Positions 57,215 through 64,000 of a stretch of 64,000 bases of DNA are shown piece after piece. Source of the DNA: Enoplolaimus lenunculus (Eukaryota > Nematoda > Enoplea > Enoplida > Thoracostomopsidae); the NCBI GenBank assembly GCA_030248215.1, contig JASANG010000424.1:62001-126000 (forward strand), read 5' to 3'. Each line of letters starts with the position of its first letter. The stretch's first letter is position 1. A program made the translations under genes and the position numbers. Below the pieces are notes generated by a model that was not told where the DNA came from, searched no databases, and saw nothing but the letters and a program-made list of their open reading frames with translations.

Positions 57215-57408
57215 ACGTATAAATCAGGGCAGTAACAGTAGTATAAACATATTCGTTAGCCTAAGCTTGAGCATAAGCCTAAGCCTAAGCGTAAAAATAA
57301 GCTTCTACCTAAGCCTTAAACGAAGCTACACAAATTATTTCAAAGCTTAAGCTTATTCTATTGCAACCCTGCAGAATATCGTCCCGGTTTCAAACGCTTA
57401 CATGGGCC
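57215..57408. mobile_element. F1 element, diverged ends
   Basis: ACGTATAAATCAGGGCAGTA head; CCTGCAGAATATCGTCCCGG and CTTACATGGGCC tail; TAAGCC blocks. Confidence 0.78.
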
Positions 57409-57518
57409 GAAGACTTTTTGCAAACTGGCATCGAAGTATATAATGTAAGGAGACGGCTGTCTTTTATAAGATTAACACCAATGGACCGGAAAAGGGTACA
57501 ACTGTTTTTAAATGACCC

Positions 57519-57736
57519 GGCCCATGTAAAGAACAGGGACGGAACAGTATTATAAGCATGTTCCTAAGCTAAAGCTTAAGCCTAAGCCTAAGCCTAAGGG
57601 TAAGAATGAGCTTATTCCTAAGCCTAAGCCTAAGCCTAAGCCTAAGCCAAGCGAAAAAATTAGTCTACTAAAGCTTTAGCTTACTCTATTGCAGTCCCAC
57701 AAAAAAAACGTTCCGCCCCTGATCTTTACATGGGCC
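57519..57736. mobile_element. F1 element (clearest complete copy)
   Basis: GGCCCATGTAAAGAACAGGG and CCCCTGATCTTTACATGGGC form nearly perfect terminal repeats. Inside lie two TAAGCC blocks split by GGGTAAGAATGAGCTTATTC, then AAAAAATTAGTCTA and CTATTGCAGTCCCACAAAAA. 218 bp. Confidence 0.95.
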
Positions 57737-58252
57737 AATGATCCTTGCAGAGAACTTAGAGTTAATACGGTGGGGCGAACGAGTGTACGTTTTAAAACTT
57801 GCAAACGATTTAGCCCCAACACCTTTACAAATCGGTGGCAGTCACTCAAACATTTTTGTAAACGGTGTATAATGATACAAATCAAAAAAATTTGATACTG
57901 ACACAAGTATTATATCATGAACTCAATTGTAAGTCAAAGCAAATAATAACGTGTTTTTCCAACTTTTGATTTGTAAAAAACTGTATTTTACAAAAATTTT
58001 TTTAAAAACAACAAAAATACCGAAAATCAGTAAAAATATTGTGAAACTTTAAAATGTCAGGCATACAAGCGTTCTCTGAATGCCAAATGTATTAAGCTAA
58101 TGCAGAATTGAACCAGACAAATCAAATTGTGGACGTAGCCCGTGCATATTTAAGGTAAACATTGTTGGGGCGGCATGTCGGAAGACTTATGAGCCATCAT
58201 AAGCCTAAGCCTGTAATCTTAATCGGAAAAAAATGGTCTAAAGCTTAAGACT
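57737..58252. other. Intergenic, no feature identified
   Basis: Only a short TAAGCC remnant at 58200-58215. Confidence 0.35.
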
Positions 58253-58550
58253 TAAAAGCCCTACTTACGCGTGCAAGTTTTTGCAGCAAAAATTTGTACG
58301 TGCAACTTGCATGCGCAAGTTCTGTCACAAAGCAACTTTGAAGTTCTTGCAGCTGCAAATTATTCACTGGAATTCATGCTATTGAATTCGCCCCTGCGAA
58401 CGCAGTTGCAAGTCGCTCCATTTTTTGTACCTGCATTTTGATTGGCTAATCGGAATGTTCTTTTGAAAATACTTGCAGCAGCAAGTATTTCGTTCAAGTT
58501 GCATCTGCCAATTCTCGCTACAAAAACTTGCACGTGTGAATGGGGTTTTA
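58253..58550. mobile_element. F6 element
   Basis: TAAAAGCCCTACTTACGCGT to GCACGTGTGAATGGGGTTTTA. The arms are GCAAGTTTTTGCAGC-like; the middle differs from the other two copies. Confidence 0.82.
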
Positions 58551-58588
58551 CTCTTTTTTGGTTATAAGGAACCACCTCTGAAAGTACC

Positions 58589-58807
58589 GGCCAATGTTAC
58601 TTTAAGGGGCGAACAGTAGATTAAGTGTATTCCTAAGCCTAAGCCTAAGCCTAAAGCGTTGCAAAAACGTATTCCTAATCCTAAGCCTAAGCCTAAGCCT
58701 AAGCCTAAGCCTAAGCCTAAGCCTAAACAAAAAATGTAATATGGAATATAATCCTACACTTTTATAGACCCACCAGAAACCTGACGTCCCTTAAAGTAAC
58801 ATGGGCC
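58589..58807. mobile_element. F2 element (clearest complete copy)
   Basis: GGCCAATGTTACTTTAAGGG and CCCTTAAAGTAACATGGGCC are inverted. The interior has a (CCTAAG)n run of about nine units, interrupted by GCGTTGCAAAAACGTATTCC, then the reversed GACCCACCAGAAACC landmark. Confidence 0.94.
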
Positions 58808-59224
58808 AATGTAGCAATGGCTTAACGTAAGAAATATGGGTTGCTTATTCCGCTAGCGAATTTAAAAATTTTGAACCTTCAGTACAAGCTATCGCTATTA
58901 AGCACAACACTGATGCTTTTTGAAATACGGAAAAATAGAAAAAATAAATTGTTTAATTTTACACAAATTTTGTCTTTAGTTTACAGTAAATAATCTACGG
59001 CGGAATCCCTTTGCATATCCGTTCTCATATATGTATATCATCTTCCGAGTGGTTGAAATATAAACGTTCTTTTAAATGTACAAATTACACTTAAAAACGA
59101 ACGAAAATATTTTATTTTAGCGGAAGCTTTTACTTAAAAATAAGTGGAAACTTTTAAAGGCAAACTTAAACACATTGAATAGCATATAATTTTTAACTTA
59201 AAACTTTCTTGGCGAATCGTATAC
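58808..59224. other. Intergenic, no feature identified
   Basis: Nothing recognised. Confidence 0.35.
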
Positions 59225-59687
59225 GCGGTGTTCACGTTATAATTCGGGCAGCCCGGAGCACGTTTTGTCTATGTTGATTCGACGTTAATATTAAACGTTT
59301 GTGATTTAATTGGCGGGTATTACGACTAAATGTGAATGTAACATGATAATGGCTACACAAATCACTGATCTCAAGCGATCATCGCATACGAAGTCGTTGA
59401 CAACCGTTTCTCAAGTACAATCTTGAGAATCATGGTAACTGTTCTGAAAGCAGGTGGACAAAAACATGTGGGGAGCAATATATAACGGTGATAAGACTCG
59501 GAGCGAAAACGGGATACTTAACCTGAATTGTACCAAATGTTCAACAATTGTTCCCAACTCGTATGGGAGACCAGCGTTGGCACAGTTGTCCAAGTACCTA
59601 TTAGGTTTTCCTTAAGGGTCATGGGTGTTTCCACAGCACTGTATACTGCAAAACGTTTTGTCACGGCAGAAATTATAAGTAACACCT
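59225..59687. mobile_element. F7 element, diverged
   Basis: GCGGTGTTCACGTTATAATT, CGGGCAGCCCGGAGCACGTT at the left; TTTTGTCACGGCAGAAATTA, TAAGTAACACC at the right, mirrored with changes. Confidence 0.62.
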
Positions 59688-59708
59688 TTGATTAGTGATT
59701 CAGTTATA

Positions 59709-60170
59709 CGCGGTTCACGTTATAACTGCGGCAGCGGGGAACACGTTTTGTCCTTATTACAATAGCGGGTAACAGTGTCTTCTCGTTGATGCGCTATCAA
59801 ATTCATATAATTCGAATTGTCTGTTATCCTAAACATTTACTGTTTGTACTGCTATATTATATATTAGCATTCGAAATATTGTCAGTCAGTATCATATGAT
59901 ACGTCTGAAAATGTTTGCAAAGTTCTGGTAAACTAGCTTAATTGTCCTGTGGAATACCATATGATACTAAAGTTTGAAACTTGAATTGTTTGTACTTGGG
60001 AATATATTTTAAGGAAATTTTTGCTAGAAACATAAACGAAGAAACTAATATAGTATTCGAAATCATATAATGCAACATGAATCTAACTTTTTAATATTTT
60101 AATAGTGATCAAAAATTACGTTGTCCTGCGTAGTAATATTCATGTCCGTGGTATCATATGCCACACGCCT
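59709..60170. mobile_element. F7 element, left arm and interior
   Basis: CGCGGTTCACGTTATAACTG, CGGCAGCGGGGAACACGTTT, then TATCATATGATACGT- and ACCATATGATACT-type interior words as in 42213-42725. The right end is uncertain. Confidence 0.5.
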
Positions 60171-60530
60171 ATTCGTAAATTCTTACTTTTACACCCAAAG
60201 TTTTAGTTTTTGTGCATAGCAGGTCACCAAAAGTTAAAAATTTGACCACTACACGATTGTTACTGTATCCGGCGACATATACTTTACTATTAATATTTAT
60301 AGAGCAATTGAGATTTAAATGTCGGCGGATTCAACATTTTCCGGTGGTGAGGGAACGATACTGTTTGTGTTTTGTGAGCCTTTGCAGTTTTTAAATATTT
60401 CTAGCAAACATTTTTTACCTTTTAAAATAGTCAAATTTTGTATCAAAAACGCAAAATTTTTTCTCAACCCTGAAGCTTATAAGTATAAATATTTTTCAGC
60501 AATTTGGTTGAAAAACGCATACTGAGATTT

Positions 60531-60640
60531 TAGCCAATAGAACAGGGACGTACCAGTAGTATACGCATAAGCCTAAGCGTAAAAATGAGCTTATACGCAA
60601 CCTAAGCTTAAACACGAATTTAAACAAAGTTTCGAAAAAT
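60531..60640. mobile_element. F1 left-half fragment
   Basis: AGCCAATAGAACAGGGACGT, ACCAGTAGTATACGCATAAG; no right end. Confidence 0.6.
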
Positions 60641-60671
60641 ATGGCTAAGTATATAATTTATCTATACACTA

Positions 60672-60818
60672 GGCCAATGTACAGAACAGGACCGCAACAG
60701 TAGTATCAGCATATTTCTAATGCTATAAGCCTAAGCAAAAACAATTAGTCCAAAGCTTAACTTTACTCTATTGCAGTCCCACATAAAAACGTTCTGCCCT
60801 TAATCTTTTACATCGGCC
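60672..60818. mobile_element. F1 element, short
   Basis: GGCCAATGTACAGAACAGGA to CTGCCCTTAATCTTTTACAT, CGGCC. Only one TAAGCC unit remains, so the array size varies from one hexamer to about 50 between copies. Confidence 0.85.
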
Positions 60819-61580
60819 GAGAATTTATAAACACGTAAGATATCTTACCACTGTCCCGTTGGTTTAATTATTGCTCATCTAAATCCACGTCCGTGTGTTA
60901 ATATTTTAAATCTGTATTTTAAAATACGGAAAAAAGATTTAATAGTTCGCGTCTTCTGCAAACACAGCGAACAACAAAAACTCGGTTAACCGCAGTTTTA
61001 ATGCTATTTTAAATTTTAAAAACTAGTAAACTACTATGTTTTTAAACGAGAAATTCACAAATTTGAACAACAAAACATGCAAGGTGTAGTCAGAATAAAA
61101 ATGGTTGTTCGATGACCGATTTTTTGGTCGATCCAAAACAGAATATGGCGCAACAAAGGCGCCTTTGGCACATACGAAAACCAGGAAGATTTTTAAGCGT
61201 GTAAAACTGCGTATTTCTTTTCATGTGATTTCTCAATATGGTTCGGGAGGTGTGTGCGTCATATCCACCCCTGTTTTACAACCTATAGTATTTAATAACA
61301 ACACTTCTATACTTAAAAATACTGTCTTTTTCAAATTGAACATTTAATTTTTTTTAGAAAATTTTGACGATGGATTTTAATTCTTTTGATAACAAAACTA
61401 CGACAAATATATATATATATATATATGTATATATGGGACCGGAGGTCGATTTTCTGCCGGAGCAGGAACCAAGCAGACGTCCGGTTGTACCCTAATATAT
61501 AGCTTGTTCAGTCAGGTTAAACGTAACTGGAAAAGGAAACAATTTACTAAAGTTTATGTTAATATCAGAAGTTCTCGTTG
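60819..61580. other. Intergenic, no gene identified
   Basis: (TA)n at 61407-61432. 61437-61495 resembles the CCGGA-rich repeat of 44030-44160. Confidence 0.4.
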
Positions 61581-61832
61581 CACTGTGAATTGCAATGAGT
61601 TGATTAATCAATTCAGCCAGCAAGTTGGTTGTTTCTGAATTAATATCAGTAAACATTAACTCACTCTGAGTCGAATTGATTCTCACTCAGAGTTCAGTTG
61701 ACTCTGAGTGAGTTGGTTAATTAAGTCAGAATGAATTGAATCACCTCACAATTATGAGTTCTGACACTCCTATCTCAGACTGAGTAATTCAACTCATTCT
61801 GAGTTAAAATCAACTCACTGAAATTTACAGTG
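61581..61832. mobile_element. F4 element
   Basis: CACTGTGAATTGCAATGAGT to CACTGAAATTTACAGTG|TA, 252 bp; very similar to 56915-57168. Confidence 0.92.
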
Positions 61833-62155
61833 TATACAGCGGACGCAGCCCAGCCAAGTTCTGTTTTTCCTGCAGATGTTTGTTTCCAAAACGATCCAAT
61901 TTCATGTTTTTACGCATCTATGCTTCTCAAGACTTCAAATTCACACCCACAGTCAGCTCAACAAGTATGACATGGAAAACGGTGGAGACAAAAACTTCAG
62001 AAGTTGCATACTGAGATTTCACACCATTATTTCGCGTCCCCTCTCGAAATTACGCGTGGTATATGTCCGCTTCATTGCCGCCCTCAGATACCTTCACAAC
62101 CGAACAAAGTCCGTCCAAATGTTCACCTGTGCTTGCCCATAACATACGACCCTCG
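61833..62155. other. 3' flank of the single-pass membrane protein exon
   Basis: 62050-62155 is an open frame (minus) overlapping the exon's distal part in another phase. No polyadenylation signal could be singled out. Confidence 0.35.
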
Positions 62156-62577
62156 TCATTCAGAAGCCGCACCCTCGTCTTGACACCTACCCCTTGTCGT
62201 GATGGCACCCTTTCGACCCGCAGGTCCGCCGTGTTCAGGATCGCCTCCTTTTGATTGATATCGGCCACTTTGATCCAACAGCGAGAAATGTCTAAATTCC
62301 AAATCGTTGCCTGCGTTTTCTTGAGGCTTAAACGCAAAGCTTGACGTCATCGCGTTGCTACGTGCGTTTGAACTGCGAACACTAAGTGCAACAACAATTA
62401 TAATTGCACATAGAATGACTGCGCTCACAGTAACACTGATAATAATCCAAACGACAGGCGCGGAAGTTTCAAAATTGTCGCCGGACCCGGAATTGTCTGA
62501 GTGTTTGAGTGACAGATCCGGCAGGGACACTTTTAATTTGGACCATTTTCGAGGCCGGCGTGTCGTTGTTGTGGGTC
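62156..62577 (-). CDS. 3'-terminal exon of a single-pass membrane protein (partial)
   Basis: An acceptor (ATATCATTTCAG) precedes 62577; the exon begins in phase with two bases of a split codon and runs open to TGA at 62158-62156, about 139 residues. It reads a basic juxtamembrane stretch (RRPRKWSKLK), a Ser/Asp/Gly-rich spacer, one strong transmembrane segment (APVVWIIISVTVSAVILCAI...) and a polar tail of about 75 residues. With the membrane segment near the end this looks like the stem and tail of a type I surface protein. No upstream exon is recognisable between 62577 and the window edge, so the 5' part is likely beyond 64000 or in unrecognised exons. A second frame is also open across the tail region to 62050 (see findings), leaving some doubt over which frame is used distal to the membrane segment. 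Confidence 0.6.
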
Positions 62578-62752
62578 CTGAAATGATATTCGATTTTTTA
62601 AAGCATAGAGCTTACTATGAACAACGCGCCACAAATTGTAATTTGAGATGAAATAGAAAATATTCATGAAACAAAGGATTCATTTATACAAAGAGTGGAT
62701 GATGCATACTTGAACAAGAGTACACAACTGAGTACATTCTGCGTAGAAAAGA

Positions 62753-62999
62753 GTGTATCTGGCACGCGTTGCGTTTTCGGCCCACCTCTCTTTATTTAGA
62801 AGGGTACAACTTGTGCGAACCATGACACTTGATGTATCCGGCAACAAAAATTGCTTCGCTTATAGTTTAAATTATAGCTATTGCATGTGACAGCGACCCA
62901 ACTCTAAACAAGGGGGATTCGCTAAAACGCAGTGCCCGGTGGTACATTTTGTACCATGCGGAATCCAAAAACTTGCTCACTCTTGTATCATACACTCTT
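62753..62999. mobile_element. F8 inverted-repeat element
   Basis: TGTATCTGGCACGCGTTGCG to CGCTAAAACGCAGTGCCCGG, GTGGTACATTTTGTACCATG. The interior AACCATGACACTTGATGTAT and CTATTGCATGTGACAGCG are shared with 4738-4980 (opposite strand) and 30004-30252. Confidence 0.76.
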
Positions 63000-63734
63000 G
63001 GTTATACTAATGATCCCAGTTCCCTCAAAACGATGATTCCGGCTAAAGGGGGGACAGATATTTATTTGGCCTCCCAGAGGTTACTCCCCTGTGGTTCGGT
63101 TACGGACTGTTATTTATTTTTAACTGACGCTTCGCCACTCTTCGTTACTGATCTATATCCGTTATTGCAATTTTCCGTTGAATTAAACGTTAATGCAAGG
63201 TTATACTTAGGAATGTACATTCAAAACTTAAGTACGCTTTAAAATTTCGAACTCAACTTTATTTGGTCCTAGAGTCATTTATGCGCTACAATTAAGGATA
63301 ATTGACATTTATGAACTATAATTAGTGTTTAATGACTGTATCCGCTTACGGACTCTCACTTGGCATACGGACTCCTATTGACTGAGACTCAAAATGGGGA
63401 CCAACCATCTTATTACCCCCTTATTCGGTTCACTACAGTACGTTTGAAACAAAACAATTTTGATGTTGGTTACCAAAAAACACTTTAAAGTCAACTTTAT
63501 TCAAATAAAATATTTCAAAAAACACCATCATCCTACATTGTGAATTTTGCTAATTTGAAATGGATCAACGGCTTTTGTACACTTTCTTCGCTATTTTGGT
63601 TAGGCTTAGGCTCAGGCTTTGGTTTAGGTTTATGAAAAGGTTGTAGGAATGTTTAAGCCTAAGCATTCTACATTAAAGGAAGTGTGCAAAGGGATGATGC
63701 AGACCTTTCTAAACAAGGGGCCGCATTATACATT
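63000..63734. other. Intergenic, no gene identified
   Basis: A TTAGGC-like tract at 63600-63660 (GGCTTAGGCTCAGGC then CCTAAGC) may be a worn F1 core. No exon of the neighbouring membrane protein gene was found here. Confidence 0.4.
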
Positions 63735-63830
63735 ATAATAGTGAAAAAAAGCTTGCAAGCGAAGCGAGTAAGAAGCCAAACGCGATTTTAGTAATAAATC
63801 GCATCACAAATTTTCAGTTTTGATCACTGA
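63735..63830. repeat. F16 dispersed repeat
   Basis: CATTATAATAGTGAAAAAAA, AGCGAAGCGAGTAAGAAGCC and AAACGCGATTTTAGTAATAA align with 8165-8275 and 24655-24768. Confidence 0.55.
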
Positions 63831-63847
63831 TGGGGGGATGTTGCCTA

Positions 63848-64000
63848 CACTGCAAGAAATAATGAGTCAACTTGAGTCTATCCAAAATATGCTCTACGAG
63901 ACTACACAAACATAGTCAAATTTGACTCCACCAGAGTTAAATTCGACTCACTTAGTCGCATGTTTGACTATGGTGGAGTATCGAATTTGACTCAGTTTGT
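63848..64000. mobile_element. F3 palindromic element, cut by window edge
   Basis: TA|CACTGCAAGAAATAATGAG onwards with TCCAAAATATGCTCTACGAG and the facing arm starting; the right end lies beyond the window. Confidence 0.88.

Noticed and set aside
1-64000. Retroviral, LTR, Polinton or LINE elements
   Set aside because: No reverse transcriptase, integrase, protease or capsid-like frames, no long direct terminal repeats and no long GC-neutral ORFs were seen outside the four genes.

Overview
The window looks like part of an AT-rich, intron-rich and heavily transposon-loaded nematode nuclear genome. Evidence: (i) TTAGGC, the nematode telomere hexamer, occurs throughout as short internal arrays; (ii) the recognisable genes are animal-type and spliced (GT-AG, short TTTCAG-like acceptors); (iii) the best-preserved gene is a stomatin/MEC-2 family member. 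The species is not identifiable from sequence alone; a large-genome nematode is an inference.

Four protein-coding genes are supported, all by hand-built splice models. A stomatin-like membrane protein lies on the minus strand (exons between 12316 and 6984, 484 residues from the first usable Met). A secreted Cys/Pro-rich protein lies on the plus strand (12 exons, 42781-52954, 336 residues): a signal peptide, two copies of a W-x4-C-x2-G-x2-F-x6-C domain, and between them six C-G-[PQ]-P type repeats, each on its own phase-0/0 exon. A four-pass membrane protein lies on the minus strand (56486-55862 joined to 54936-54731, 276 residues). The 3'-terminal exon of a single-pass membrane protein is at 62577-62156 (minus); its 5' exons are not seen. 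The second and third genes converge, with 1.8 kb between stop codons. A GC-richer 74-codon frame (20850-20626, minus) and a 50-codon candidate exon (53462-53614, plus) are doubtful.

Almost everything else is non-autonomous, inverted-repeat DNA. Families are labelled F1-F16 for this report. F1 (GGCCCATGTAAAGATCAGGG ends) and F2 (GGCCCATGTTACTTTTAGGG ends) both enclose TTAGGC arrays. F3 and F4 are TA-flanked palindromic elements with CACTG ends. F5-F8 and F10-F12 are other terminal-inverted-repeat elements of 180-515 bp. F9 is a TTAA-flanked, piggyBac-like element with a tRNA-like core. F13 is a 1-kb repeat present in opposite orientations at 39.2-40.2 and 50.0-51.0 kb, bracketing the 5' part of the Cys-rich gene. 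F14 is a 0.7-kb repeat of which one copy carries a 59-bp tandem expansion. F15 and F16 are dispersed repeats with undefined ends. I saw no transposase, reverse transcriptase or LTR element, so these copies must be mobilised from elsewhere or be inactive. Layout: 0-7 kb repeats; 7-12.4 kb stomatin gene; 12.4-42.2 kb gene-poor repeat field; 42.8-53 kb Cys-rich gene with repeats in most introns; 53-56.5 kb four-pass protein gene; 56.5-62 kb repeats; 62-62.6 kb terminal exon; then repeats to the edge.
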